From Limnanthes douglasii subsp. nivea (Eukaryota; Streptophyta; Magnoliopsida; Brassicales; Limnanthaceae), in NCBI GenBank assembly GCA_036936605.1, contig JAUPFV010000003.1, positions 81,514,273-81,578,272 of the forward strand: a DNA stretch of 64,000 nt, read 5' to 3'. A program made the translations under genes and the position numbers. Positions 32,606 to 44,594 of this stretch are shown here, piece after piece. The notes beneath the pieces were generated by a model. That model was not told the DNA's origin. It worked only from the letters and a program-made list of their open reading frames with translations, and did no database searches. Positions within the stretch are counted from its first letter, which is position 1. The number at the start of each line of letters is the position of its first letter.

Positions 32606-35300
32606 ATGTTCATTGCCAGAAACACTTTAGTCAAAGGTGGTTTGTTGAACTTATCGGAGTTAGACAAAGCAAAGAAGGTAGAGAGAGAAAAACGTATCGA
32701 CGTCGGTCTTCCTGTTTCTCTAAGTGAGAAAATCTGTCAGCCAAACCAGGACGCCGATCAAGGGTCATGTTCCTCAAAAAACCCTAGACCGAGACAGTTC
32801 TTATTTAAACCAAACGTTTCATCCCTCCCTTCTGGTTCTTCAGTACAAGAATCTCAACACCCTGTCTCTAACGAAAAATATGTTTCAAGCATTAGAAAAC
32901 CCTCGCCATTTATGGCAATGGGCTCTCACACAGAAAAGTCAGTGGACAACTCGCCAAACCAAAAATCAGTCCACACCATCGGAGGTAGCTAAAGCAGTTC
33001 CGCATGCCAAGCACTCCGGATCACAATCTCTACCAGACATTAGGCTCTCAGAGGCAACACGTGCTCAACCACCCGAACAGCTTTCATTGAAGGAACCTGA
33101 AAAACCTTCCTCAAAGACAACTAAAAAACCTTCCACAATGATGGAAGAGAATATGGAGGGCAACATCGAAGAGGCCCCACTTGAGACTAAGGCGTCAGGT
33201 CAGACATGGGATGCTTCTTCTGATAAGAAATGTAAGAGTAAAGTAAAAGTTTATATGACTCATCCGGACTCGTTTCCAGAGTGCCTAGAGGGTAAGGCAG
33301 GCCCTTGTTTTAAACATATTAGCGTCAAATATCTGCTAGCTTTGCAAAATATCAATTATGTCTACACCATACTGCCGAGTTAGGCCGAATCCGGACCAAA
33401 TGGGGAATTCCGGAGTCTGGAAAAGTAAGGATACTGATTACTCCGGAGACCCCCATGGACTGAAAATTGAATAAGGTGGTAGTGTACACCGAAGTGCTGA
33501 ACTGGGGACTCTGGTTCCCTCTAGACCTAGAGATCGTAACGTACTAGCATTTGGTCAAACTCTATCCTAGCTAGTTAAGCCCCAACACCTAGTACACACT
33601 CCTCGCCTGTATTATGGCATCAAGATTGTCCAAGATCCCTTTTCTGATGGATCAGTTTGCTGATCTAGCAAGCTTGTGCAAGAACCATCAGATTTCATTC
33701 TACCACTACAATATGGGGAATGATTTCAAGGTTGTGGACCACCTGTTAGAGTCCGAAGAACCTTGGAGGACACAGTTCCTTTTTATTAGTGGAATATGAA
33801 AATAACAGGAAGATAAAGTCCAACACCAACCCCAGCTTGCTGACCAGTATGTGGAAAAGAACTGCTAAGTTTCTTCTTCTTTTTATATTTATTTCTTAAA
33901 CAACAAGTAGGGAATGGTTTCCACAATTGCTTCACATCGGGCAATTTTGTGATGTCTCACCTGTGGAATACCATAGGCCGGAGAGACCTTTCATGGGAAG
34001 AGCTAACCTCCCCTATTCCTGCTGATGTCATTTTAAGAAGGACAGAACCCAAAGATGCCAAACTGTCCTTGCCTTGCATGGCTAAGGTTCCCAGCAAAAT
34101 GGAGAACAACAAGAAAAAGAAGGCTACAACAGAGCTAGCTCAAACAGCTACAGAGGGGACTGGTTCAGGGAACCATGGTAGTATTGATGTGTCTTTTCTC
34201 AAACAAGTAGAGGTCAAAACAGTGAGGGAAGCTGGAGAGTCAAAGAACTCACTGAAGCCTCGTAAAAGGGACAGGAAGCGCATGGCCAACAACGATGAAA
34301 AAACTACCAAGAAGAAGAAGGTCGCCTTGAGGGAAGAAATAATCCTTCGCCCTTTGGATATCCCACCACCAACTCATGCCAATCCTACTCTGCAAGATGA
34401 GATTCCAACAGACCTTCAGTCCGGAGTAATTGCTGGTTGAGGGAACGATGAAGTGGACCTATGTGCCCTTCAAGACATTGGTTTGTACTTTAATGATTTT
34501 GAGAAGGCTGATTTTGGAAGTCCTTATTGTCTTTCCAATTCCTCCAACATGGTGACCTACAATGGGAAATAATTCTTCATATCCGGAGAACATAATGTAT
34601 TAAGCCACACCCTCCTTATATATATCCGGCCAGTACTTGATCTGGAGAGGCAGGTGAAAAGTCATACCACTCTTATCAACTCTCTCACTTCTGATAAACA
34701 ATCTCTCTCAAGAAGTCTTCTAAGTGCTCAGCAAAGTATACAGGTGTTGAAGAAGGAGAATGAGGATTTCGAAACCAACCTAGCCGCATCGGAAGCAACC
34801 AAAACTGAGCTCCAAACCAAGTACTCTGACCTAGTGACTTAAAGACTAAAGATGGTGCTATTTAAAACCTAACCAACAAAAAGACTAAATTGGAAAGCAC
34901 CGTCTCGTAGATGACCAAGGAGAAAGAGGCCATGAAATGTCAGCAAGAGCATGTTATCAAAGGAAGTATTGACGAGTATGCCAATGGAGTGGTAGACTCC
35001 TTAGAAGAGAGAGATGATGGGAACAACTCTGACATGGTGCTATTGTTCCATGAGACCTTCCCTAAGAGGACCCTCGGTCCCTTATGAAAATACGTGGATT
35101 ACGAAGACCTCCCATTTCATACTATGCCAGATAGCGACAAGCACAACTACTCAAATAGATTTGGTTCCACTGATGATGAAGAAGGTACAGGTGAGAGTTC
35201 AAGTGCTGAACTCAAAAGTCCCAAAAAAAGTGATGGTGAAGGAAAATCCGAAGGGAACAAGCCCTATGGTTTTATCATGTATTATTTTTTGTCTTTCTGA
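32606..35300 (+). pseudogene. Antisense extra gene, copy in the nested element
   Basis: ATG 32606 (MFIARNTLVKGGLLNLSELDKA), then a frameshift after about 129 codons. Frame 32992-33383 includes CLEGKAGPCFKHISVKYLLALQN. The domain then decays with several stops (GIPESGKVRILITPET-like, LSPNT). 33614-33799 reads FYHYNMGNDFKVVDHLLESE. The intron region near 33870-33910 is partly deleted with the start of exon 2. 33949-34440 reads SHLWNTIGRRDLSWEELT and a Lys-rich part; 34654-34842 is the coiled coil; 35014-35300 is the acidic tail. Clearly a pseudogene, but it keeps every region in order. Confidence 0.82.
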
Positions 35301-35951
35301 ACAATCAAAGTCCGTGGATGGCCAAGAAATGTTTTCTAGTACTGATTGGTTAAAGTCCAAATAGGTTTAGAATATTTTACTTTAAATCTTTCATGGTTAC
35401 TGTTTAAGTAGCCCCTAGAATTTCATAAATATTGAAGTGAGAATGTTTAATATCTCCAATGACATGTATTTAATAGTCATAACCAACCACCAGGTTTATC
35501 TGATCTACTAAATATCCAAGGTATTGAAAAAGTGATTTATACTTGAATTTAATTGTAGTAAAATCACTCCGAATTTTTTAAGAAGGCATTATATATTATC
35601 GAAGAAAAACCTCCCCTAATATTTACATTGGTATTTAACAAGTAATTATTTACACAAACACTTTATTCTAAATATAACCTAAGATGCTCAACATTCCATA
35701 GGCGCTTCAATGCTCTTCTTTCTTTGTCTTGAAGCCTATATGTTCGAGGTTTGATTTTCTCGCAGACCTCATAAGGACCTTCCTAATTTGGAGTAAAGTT
35801 TCGGAACTGTTTTTCTTTGGTATGTAAGAAAACGTTTTCATAACACTTTATCTCGTGGTTGAAAATCTCTTCTTTTGACTTTGAAGGAAAATATGCTCCT
35901 CATCAAACCTTGGTAGTGAGATGTTCTTAAGTGTGCTTTAACTCTTCTTTT
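35301..35951. other. Spacer and decayed integrase C-terminus
   Basis: 35301-35690 non-coding. 35690-35951 matches the integrase GPY/F end on the minus strand only in fragments. Confidence 0.5.
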
Positions 35952-36598
35952 TTATATTAAGTCAAATTGATTCTTAATTGGTATCTCACTAGCTTGTTCG
36001 GAATAGTTGTGGACTATGTATGATGGTAAGGTAGCTTCTATGGGGGTAATTGCATCCCCAAACACCAAGGAAAATAGAGACTCTTGTGTAGCAGCTCGAG
36101 GAGTAGTTCGGTAGGCCCACAGTACTTCTTGTAAATAGCTTGGCCACTTCTCCGCAACACCTTCTAAATTCTTTTTTAATCCAGACAAAATGGTTGTGTT
36201 TGCAACTTCAACCTGAACGTTTGCTTATGGATGGAAAGGAGAAGAAAAACAATATTGAATACCTATAAAGGCACATAAATCCTCTATCTCTTTGTTATCA
36301 AACTGCGGCCCATTGTGTGTAGAAATCTTTTGGGGGATTTCAAATCTGCAACATATATTGTATAGGATATATTTAATGACAGCCTTCGATATAGTCCCTA
36401 CCAAGGGAGCTGCCTCTATCCATTTTGAGAAGTAGTCAATAACCACTATAATCGTTCTGCACCCCCCGGATGCCATTGGTAGAGGTCCAACTAAATCCAT
36501 TCCTCATCTGACAAAGGGTATTGGCTCAGATATAGACTCTATAGGTGCTCTCGGTACATGAATTTCATTACCATAACTTTGATATGGATCACATTTCT
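35952..36598 (-). pseudogene. Gypsy integrase of the nested element, broken
   Basis: Frames 36225-36500 (MDLVGPLPMASGGCRTIIVV, IDYFSKWIEAAPLVG, STHNGPQFDNKEIEDL, where the second catalytic TD is TH) and 35952-36188 (LSGLKKNLEGVAEKWPSYLQ, YRTTPRAATQESLF). The zinc-binding N-terminus is deleted: at about 36598 the sequence jumps directly into RNase H. Confidence 0.82.
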
Positions 36599-37607
36599 TT
36601 ACCATCTCCGTAGCATCTGCTCATAACAGACACTTTTGAAGTCTGCTGCTACATCTTTTAAACCAAGTAAGTACTTGATCAGTTGTTCTTTCTTGGCCTC
36701 AGACTGACCTTGAGCATGGTGGGTACGCAATTGAGAGTCCCTTATTAACCGAACTATTTTAGCTCCACACAGGAAAGCCAATTTAAGACCAATTATATCT
36801 GCTTCATATTCAGACTCATTGTTAGAGGCCCTGAACCCAAAACATATAGCTTGATACATTTATCACCATACAGAGAGGTTAAGCAAAGTTCAGCTCCACA
36901 ACCCATAGTGATTGATCCACGATGAGTTCGGACCACCCATTCTTTCTTGGTTTTATCTTCTGAAGTTTGTTTAGAGTTCCTGTTTGTATGGAATTCTAGT
37001 AAGAAATCAGTCATTGGTTAAGCTTTAATAGCTGTTCGCGGGGTAAAATCAATGTCATAATCGCCCAATTCTACCCACCACTTGGTTATCCTACTTGGTA
37101 TATCTGACTTTTGACGAACATTTTTTAGCGGGAAAGATGCCCGGACAATGATAGAATGAGATGTAAAATACGACCTCATCTTTGTTGCTGCAATCACCAA
37201 GGCCAGTGCCAACTTCTCTAACTTTGAATACCTCTTTTCAGCATCTAATAAACTTTTGCTGATGTAGTACACCGGACGAGGATAATTGTCTACTTCTCCT
37301 AACTGAACAACACTTATAGCACATTCTGATACAACTAAGTATACATAGAGCTTTTCTCCTTGGATGGGTTTAAAAAGAGTATTTTGTGAGGATAAGTGTT
37401 TTTTATCTCAAGGAAGATATGGTTGCACTGTGGGGACCAATTGAAGTCTTTAGCATTTTTCAAAGTTTGAAAAAACGGAGCACACTTGTATGAAGACCTT
37501 GAAATAAACCTGTTCAAGGCAGCTAACCTTCGGGTGAGCCTTTAGACTTCTTTAATGTTTCGAGGAGGATCCATTTCTAATAGCCTATGAAGCTGATCAT
37601 GATCACG
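36599..37607 (-). pseudogene. RNase H domains 1 and 2 of the nested element, broken
   Basis: Frames 37335-37517 (RT thumb), 37018-37272 (first RNase H, YYISKSLLDAEKRYSKLEKL), 36793-37014 (RTHRGSITMGC, catalytic Asp-Gly changed) and 36599-36859 (NNESEYEADI, RLIRDSQLRTHHA). The frame changes four times. Confidence 0.8.
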
Positions 37608-38507
37608 TTAGATACCTTTCTCATTTATATTGTAACCCAAAAACTTTCCAGATCGAACCCCAAACACACATTTCTTTAGATTCAATTCCAAATTCACAAC
37701 AGCTAAATTAGAAAATGTTTCTTGAAGATCAGCTATGTGCAAATATTCCTCCAGGCTTTTAACCATCGTGGCATCTATGTATACTTTCATATTTTTTCCA
37801 ATCTGATTAGCAAATATTTTGTTTACCAACCTCTGATAAGTAGCCCAAGCATTCTTTAACCCAAAGGGCATCACCTTGTAGCAACGAAGACCTTTGTTTG
37901 TTATAAAGGTAGTGTGATCTCGATCCTTCGAATCCACCTGTATCTGATTATACCCAGAGAAGGCATCCGTAAAGTAAAGAAACTTGTTTTCAGATGTAGA
38001 GTATACCAACTGGTCTATCTGAGGCATATGATACAGATCATTTGGGCAATCTCTAGTATGGTAAGTGAAATCAATACACATACGCCATTTTTCGTTCTTT
38101 TTCTTAACTAACACTGGATTGGCACTCCATAAAGGATATTGAGACTCTTTAATGTGGCCCATCTTGGTGAGCCGATGAACCTCTTGAACTATATCTACTT
38201 TTTCCATAGAAAAAGCTCTTATTTTCTATACAATAGGTGCAACATCACTCCAAATGGACAACTTGTGTGAAATAACGCTTGTTGGTACTCCGGCTACATC
38301 ACTATTGCACCAAGCAAACACATGCTGATTATTCAGTAAAAAATACAACAATTTCCTTTTCATCTATGGCGCCATTTTGAAACAAGTCTTGACATTCTTA
38401 CCCTCTACAAAGGTGCGAGTTTCAACTTCTTCAACATGTATTATAACACTAGGAGCCTCTCTGGTGTCATCAATCTCACCCTGCCCCTCAGAAGGCTCTA
38501 GTAACTG
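37608..38507 (-). pseudogene. Reverse transcriptase of the nested element, broken
   Basis: 37608-38207 reads VDIVQEVHRLTKMGHIKESQ, KWRMCIDFTYHTRDCPND, DAFSGYNQIQVDSKDR, PFGLKNAWATYQRLVN and YIDATMVKS, so the catalytic YIDD is YIDA. The linker back to the gag stop at 38508 has several stops. Confidence 0.83.
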
Positions 38508-38510
38508 CTA
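38502..38510 (-). promoter_or_regulatory. gag-pol stop with exact CARYYA readthrough context
   Basis: Minus strand GAT TAG CAG TTA CTA: UAG followed by CAG UUA, which fits UAG-CAR-YYA exactly. Confidence 0.5.
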
Positions 38511-40331
38511 ATCTTCAATAATCTGAACTGCCCCTTAGGTCTTAGGAGCAAGAGCCGTTGCATAGCACTCTCTGGCTATCTTATGACTACTCCGGACAAC
38601 ACCTACTTGTCCTTCAACTGCATATTTTAAACATTAATGGACTGTTGAGGCCACAACATGCATTATTGAGACCTCCCACAGACTGTATTATATGATGTGG
38701 GGCAGTCTACCACCATAAATAACACCCTTACCATATTTTTAAAAGGATCCATGCCCAACAACACTTCTTCTTCAAATTGCCCAATTACATCAACATAGCT
38801 TCTTGTGAAGCCTGCAATAGTTCTGTTCGAGTGTTGAATAACAACCGGATTCCTCATCTGTTTGTATGAGCTTAAGAATAGGATGTTCGCTGAACTGCCT
38901 GTATTTATCAAAATTCTGCGTATATCATTTCCCCCAATAGATGCTCCTATAACCACCGCATCGTCATGGGGCCCATAAATATTCCTCAGATCATCCTCAT
39001 CAAAAACTATAAACATGAAAGGGGATTGGCATTGATGGGAACACATCCCTCCTTCTAACTGAGTAGCCAAACTATGGACATGCCTCTTTCTTGACGAAGG
39101 GGTAGGTGTAGTTATAGTATTCCCTCCAAATATAGTTCGTGACTCAAAGAACCTGTTCAATTCGGGCACTGTCTTGGTTTGTTCTTTTATCACTCCCACC
39201 TTATTCCGACTTGGATCAGGATCTAGGTACTCAGAATCCACATCGAATCTTTCAAGAATTACCATTGCCCATTCTTGAGCAGATGTTCCAGGATTGTTTG
39301 TAGGGCCGGTCCGAGGAGCATTGTCAAGCCCGTTTCTACTTCTTGTTTTAACATATGCCCCCAGTTTTTCTCTCTCAATAAGGTTCTGAACTTCTTATTT
39401 TAATGATATGCAATCTTTAGTGTTATGGCTTATATCATTGTGATACTGGCAAAACAAGTATTTCGGCTTTATTTGGGAGACTGCAATGCCGCTGGCTTTC
39501 AAAAATGGAATTCCTCCATAGTCTTATCATAGATTGTGGCTACAATTTCCCTTAACTCTGCAAACCACTCAGGTTGAACCCAATGACCCATTTTACCTCT
39601 TGATTGTTAATTATGGGCCTGTTTTTTGTTGGATTGGGTTTGTTTAGACCGGTTGCACCCTTGTCTGGTCTCCTTAGCCTTGAAACTAGGCTGGTTAGCA
39701 GTTGGAGGAGCTGTTATAGAGGACCTCACTTGACGGTGTACCCTGGTTTTCTTCGTTTCATCCACATTAATCTGCTTCCCCAATTGATTCAACAAGCCAC
39801 CCAACTAATAGCTTTCTTCATGGTTACAAAATCAGCCAGGTTCCAAGGATTCAACCCCTGTCTCAGAGAAGCAATTGCCACATGCTCAAAGCAATCTGAT
39901 AATCCGTTATTTTTATTCACCATTCGACTTATGTAGTCTTTTAAACACTTGTTTGGTTCTTGGGCACAATGGATAATGGTATCCCCATTACCCTTAACCT
40001 CTTTACTTCCAACGAATTGTCTTCGGAAGGCAACCCAGAATGTATCAAAGTCTCTAATACAGCCCTGAGGTAAACTATTATACCATTTTAGAGCACTTCC
40101 CGTAAAATTTTGGGAGAAGGCTCCGCACAAGAGTTTGTCATCATCATCAAAATTCATCATGAAGTTCTTGAATTTCTCCAGATGGTCGTTCGGATCCTGA
40201 CTTCTGTCATACTTCTCCATTGGAGCTATTAAATCTTTTGGGTATATTTCCGGACAATATTTTTGCGGACAAAGGTGACTGCCTCCCGTTTGTATTACGA
40301 CTAAAGATTGTATCTTCATTAGGTGTTGCAA
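38511..40331 (-). pseudogene. Gag-protease of the nested element, broken
   Basis: 39789-40331 has the gag core (HLEKFKNFMMNFDDDDKLLC, ALKWYNSLPQG, AFRRQFVGSKEV). 39607-39804 has the linker VDETKKTRVHRQVRS. Zinc-knuckle remnant near 39400. 38663-39265 has the protease region, with RRILINTGSSANILF: catalytic Asp replaced by Asn, the same change as at 9700. An N-terminal gag stretch (MDPNEQ-like) is readable to about 40840. Confidence 0.83.
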
Positions 40332-40867
40332 AAATACCTGGTTTGGTCTAAAAAACCAAAGGATCTATTAGCAATTGATCAGCATGCGTGTGGGATGACC
40401 CTTTGCCCAGATGCCTTTTAAGACTACCATGCATATCCCTCTTTCTTGAATACTTTTTCATTAACTTCATGTTTTTTCTAGCTCTTCCCTCTTTACTGCT
40501 TGATGAAAAAGATTCCCCAAGCTCAGCCTCATTCGAAGAGCTACTGGAGGACTCAGACTCGAAACTTTCAATAGGCTAGGCTGATGTGTCTTCTTAGAGC
40601 TGAGATGAGTCTTTTTTAAAATAAGATTAGTCTTTAGTGATGTCTCATTCTCCCCAGGATTGTCAGTATCGTGAATAGCTGACGCCCCTGATTTCTCCCT
40701 GATACCTCTCTCTGCTTGTTTTATGGCCCTTAGTGTCTCTATTTATGCTCTCAGCTGATCTCGCTACGGAACAGTGTATTCTTTATTTTGTGAAGTGCCT
40801 TGCTCGTTCGGATCCATCCAAACTGTTTTTCTCACTGGTTTTGAATTTAAAATTCAGGCACCTTCGT

Positions 40868-40886
40868 GCTCCCACTATGGTCGCCA
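40868..40886 (-). other. Primer-binding site of the nested element
   Basis: Minus strand TGGCGACCATAGTGGGAGC. Confidence 0.75.
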
Positions 40887-40889
40887 ATT

Positions 40890-41252
40890 TGATTTGGTTT
40901 ATTTTGGGTTGGGGGTAGTTTTGTAAAGTGTTTTGGTAAGTTTGGGGTGTTTTGTTTTTAGTGTGAGGATGAGTGAGAGAATTAAGTAGCCTGCTAGTAT
41001 TAAGTGTTGATTACCCTCATTAATGATAGTAGTTGGGGTATTTATACTTTTAATTAATGACCCATGGGCTTACCGGGTCAAGTTGTGAAACCGGGTCGAG
41101 TTTAAAGACCCATTAGTTTTTAAGTAGATTATAAAATAACTTAGTCAAATTTTTTTTACATTTGTCCTGTTCGGATTTATAGTGGTGTGATATGGTCCAA
41201 ATTACCCCTTTCCGGGTTAATTGGTAGGCTGTGACTGTATCCGAACTTATCA
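40890..41252 (-). repeat. 5' LTR of the nested element
   Basis: Plus strand TGATTTGGTTTATTTT ... CCGAACTTATCA, 363 bp. Pairs with 31816-32155 and is followed by target copy AGTAT. Confidence 0.85.
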
Positions 41253-41975
41253 AGTATTTCACCACACTGACAATCTTGGAGAAAACAAGAAACCTTTGAA
41301 AACCTATCTAAGTTCTAAGAAGACGCATCGATCTAAGTCTGTTGAGAGTTCTGCATCTGAGTCTTTCAGCAGTTCCTCAAACTTAGGCAGAATATGAAGA
41401 ATCAATATCTTCAAATAATGATGAGGGAAGATCTAAAAAGAAATTGAGGCTGACTAAAAAACATTCAAGAAAGATGGATAGGCATGGAAGGCTTAATAAG
41501 CACCATGGTAAGGAAAATGAGGCTGGCTAAAAAAACATTCAAGAAAGATTGATGAGTTCCGGATTGATTCTTTTGCTTTTCAGTCCGAACTGGGTATTTT
41601 TGCGACCCCCAATGAAGACACTGTTTTTAGTTGTAGCAAAACTTAGAGGCAATCACCTTTGTCTGTAACAATACTCTCCAGACATCTTTATAAGAGGTTT
41701 GATAGCTCCAAGATAGAGAAATACGATGAGAGTCACGATCCGGACAACCATCTAGAACAGTTCAAGAACTTCATGATGAATTTTGACGACGATGACAAGC
41801 TACTGTGTAGGGATTTCTCTCAAACTTTATAGGGACTGCCCTCAAATGGTACAACAGTCTCTCTCAAGGGTGTATAAGAAATTTTGATACGTTATAGGTT
41901 GCCTTCCGGAGGCAATTTGTTGGAAGCAAGGAATTCAAGGGTAATTGGGAGACCATTATTCAAGGGTGTGGACTT
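41253..41975 (+). pseudogene. Right part of the interrupted plus-strand gag
   Basis: Continues the gag begun at 31650: a Ser-rich region, RKMDRHGRL-like and DSFAFQSELGIFATPNEDTV, NHLEQFKNFMMNFDDDDKLL and AFRRQFVGSKEFKGN. Many stops. It ends near 41975, where an internal deletion joins it to the N-terminus of an antisense gene. Confidence 0.78.
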
Positions 41976-42026
41976 TGATTTAGATTGACGAGTGACTCGA
42001 CGTGGGTTTAATTTCTCTAGAGATTT

Positions 42027-42353
42027 TTATACGTCTGACCCCATTGCGATAAAAGGCGAGGGTTTTCTAAGGCTAGATACAGCTGTCTCCTTAGGGAGAG
42101 GTTGGGATTCCTGAACAGAAGACCCTGATGGAAAAGGTGAAAGGCTTGTGTAAAAGGAAAGTTTCCTAACCTTTGAAGCTTTTGAGGATGATGAACCCTT
42201 GTCTGTGTTCACTTGTGGTTGATTGTTTCCTTCACGAGGAGAAATAGGAAAACCGACAACAATAGTTTCGTCTCTTGTAACGTTTCTCGCTTTTTCTAAC
42301 TCGGATAAGTTCAAACAACCACCTTATACTAAAGTGTTTCTAGATGTGAACAT
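42027..42353 (-). pseudogene. N-terminal fragment of the antisense extra gene
   Basis: ATG at 42351-42353 (MFTSRNTLV, stop, GGCLNLSELEKARNV), then a frame through GSSVQESQPL to RKPSPFIAMGSDV, where it stops at the internal deletion. A TATATATAG (minus, about 42439-42448) lies some 90 bp upstream of the ATG, in keeping with the other copies. Confidence 0.8.
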
Positions 42354-42699
42354 ATATGACTTAAACACAAATTAGAAGGTAGCTTTCTCTCACTAGAAAT
42401 ATTTGTGATTCTTCAAGAAAATAAAACAGTAAGAAGGTTTATATATAGAAATGAAAAAGTGGCAGTTACCTAGGAGAAGGTAAATCGATTTAGTTAATGA
42501 TTAAAAGTTGTGAGGTATGACAGTTATAACCTAAGTAAGTTTCTATCCTAGTAGGTACGAGAACCTAGGAGAAAAACGACTGAGAGGTCGAACCAGAGCT
42601 TGACACGTGTCCCACGATTGAAGAAAGACTCTTAGAGTTTTGAATTGAGAAATCAGTTCCACCAAAATTTGAACAGTCATTCTAGAAGGAAATGTTTAT

Positions 42700-43076
42700 A
42701 GTTCGGACGCTACCTCGGATATTTCATATGTTGTGTCTTGACTTAATCCAATGGGCAGTTCGGATCATAATCACTGTCACAAAAAAAACTGAACATGACA
42801 AATGTAATAAATACTGACTAAGCTAGTTGTTGGTCACTTCATACCAGATTACTAATGGGTCTTTAAACTTCACCCGACTTCACTATCCGACCCAATAGGC
42901 CCATGGGTTAGTAATTAAGTATAAATATCTCAACCACTTTCATTAATAAAGGTAATCAGAATTTACTGCTACCACACAACTTAATTATCTCACTACTCAC
43001 TACCCTAAACATTAAATTCCACAAAGCATCATGAACAATTTACAAAATTACCCTTAGACTGAAATAAACCACACCA
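42700..43076 (+). repeat. 3' LTR of the interrupted plus-strand gypsy element
   Basis: GGATATTTCATATG ... AAACCACACCA, colinear with the solo LTR at 59078-59390. Contains TAAGTATAAATA as TATA (about 42919-42930). The left end is approximate because the first bases have diverged. The right flank AAAGTGATAAAATTCC is the same host site as in copy C. Confidence 0.8.
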
Positions 43077-44020
43077 AAAGTGATAAAATTCCTAAACATA
43101 GCCCCTCATTTACAGTGTTTACAATAAGAAGCCCAACATTGTATAACCCATCATATTATACTTCCTTGTGTCTGGGAACCATAATCCGATAAATTGAAAT
43201 TCAATTTATATCCTTGATATATTAATTCAAACTTAAGTGTTAAGATTTGGGCAATCTTCATCACAATGCCCAAATTCAATCTGATTACCATTATTGAGCT
43301 CATAACGCATTTTCACTCATAAGTCCAATGTAGTTAATTATATAATTAGCTTAATTACTTCTATATTGGACTTCCTGAAGACAATGAAAAAATATGTTTA
43401 TTTAGCATGTTACTCCAAATTAGTCTCGGTCCATAAATATATTACAACAACAGGACCCTTCAGATATAGAAACAAAAAACCCAAAAAAATCCACTTTCTT
43501 TTTTTGATTTCTCTCTTTCATATGAGACCTCACGATTCTCGTATTAAAGATTTCTACAATGTTTAGCTTTTTTTATTAACGAGTCTCGTTTGGGGTTCAA
43601 CGTTGATACTATTCGTAATTTTAAACTTCATGTGCAATCAGCATTAACTATCGTTATAATCTTACACGTGTTCGGATAACATTTTATAAAATCGCATTTT
43701 TGTTTTCTCGTTTTTGGCTTTTTTTACATATATTTATATAAATCGGATAACTTAAACTAACTATTTGATTTCTTATTTATTATATGAAGCTTATCCAATA
43801 TTATTAATTCACGTGAAGAACATGGCTAAGTACTAGTAGATTTAATTTATAATATATATTAGTACCAATAACAACAAAAGATAGTTACCAATAACAACCC
43901 ACAATAAATTAAAAATATTAACAAATTGACTGAAAACTGTTTCCAACATAAAATCTACCCAAAAACATATGACCTAAAAAACTAGCTTATGTTTGCGGAT
44001 TTTCCAAAATTCAAACTAGC

Positions 44021-44192
44021 TTAAACACACTGGAGGCAAGACAATTTTGTAAAGGCAGATTAGCAAGGCAGATTAGCATACTGAAAACGGATTTTTCAAA
44101 CTAGCTTAAACACACTGGAGGCAAGACAATTTTGTAAAGGCAGATTAGCATGTTACATATATACGTTTAGCTGAAATGAGATAGGACACTTG
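44021..44192 (+). repeat. Two extra copies of the SAUR 3' flank upstream of SAUR 2
   Basis: TTAAACACACTGGAGGCAAG and the following bases to AGATTAGCA occur at 44021-44064 and 44106-44150. The second copy continues to GATAGGACACTTG (44192), just like the real 3' flanks at 12414 and 44596. The two are separated by GAAAACGGATTTTTCAAACTAGC, itself repeated. They look like remains of one or two lost upstream SAUR units. Confidence 0.9.
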
Positions 44193-44196
44193 AACC

Positions 44197-44204
44197 ATAT
44201 ATAC
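44197..44204 (+). promoter_or_regulatory. TATA box of SAUR 2
   Basis: ATATATAC followed by CCACATGATATTG, matching the SAUR 1 promoter block at 12014. The upstream DNA is unrelated to that of SAUR 1. Confidence 0.55.
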
Positions 44205-44309
44205 CCACATGATATTGTTCAACCTCCAAACCGACAACTCTTCACATTCCAAATTCATCGATTAAACAAAAAAATACTAAGAAGCTCTAAAATCTTTTTT
44301 TGGAGAAAC

Positions 44310-44594
44310 ATGGGTGTTCGTCTTCCAGGTGTTGTTTCTGCTCTCCGACGGTCCGTTTCCTTGACAAAGAAATCAGCTCCGAGAAATTCGGATGTACCAA
44401 AAGGCTTCTTTGCAGTTTATGTTGGTACTCATATGAAGAGATTTGTAGTTCCTGTATCCTACTTGAACCAGCCGTTGTTTCAAGATTTGCTAAGTCGAGC
44501 CGAAGAAGAATTTGGATTTGATCATCCCATGGGTGGCTTGACCATTCCTTGCGACGAAGATCTATTTGTTAGTCTCACTTCTCAGCTTCAATAG
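44310..44594 (+). CDS. SAUR-family protein, copy 2 (94 aa)
   Basis: Identical to SAUR 1 except Ala for Gly at residue 23, with two base changes in 285. Same core motifs ([44 protein letters not shown]) and no intron. The start is the ATG that aligns with SAUR 1; the frame is open further upstream to 44190 but that is leader. Beyond the promoter block its upstream region differs completely from SAUR 1, because a 3' flank of a lost SAUR abuts it. Expression could therefore differ from copy 1. Confidence 0.95.
   Translation: MGVRLPGVVSALRRSVSLTKKSAPRNSDVPKGFFAVYVGTHMKRFVVPVSYLNQPLFQDLLSRAEEEFGFDHPMGGLTIPCDEDLFVSLTSQLQ

Larger units (their letters stand above)
31816..41252 (-). mobile_element. 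Nested minus-strand gypsy element (Tat-like), decayed
   Basis: 3' LTR 31816-32155, PPT 32156-32170, antisense gene 32606-35300 (plus strand), integrase, RNase H, RT, gag-PR, PBS 40868-40886, 5' LTR 40890-41252. Flanks AGTAC (31811-31815) and AGTAT (41253-41257) are a near-perfect 5-bp target duplication. By eye the LTRs differ by about one base in ten, so it is the oldest of the three two-LTR elements here. It interrupts a plus-strand gag. Confidence 0.88.
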
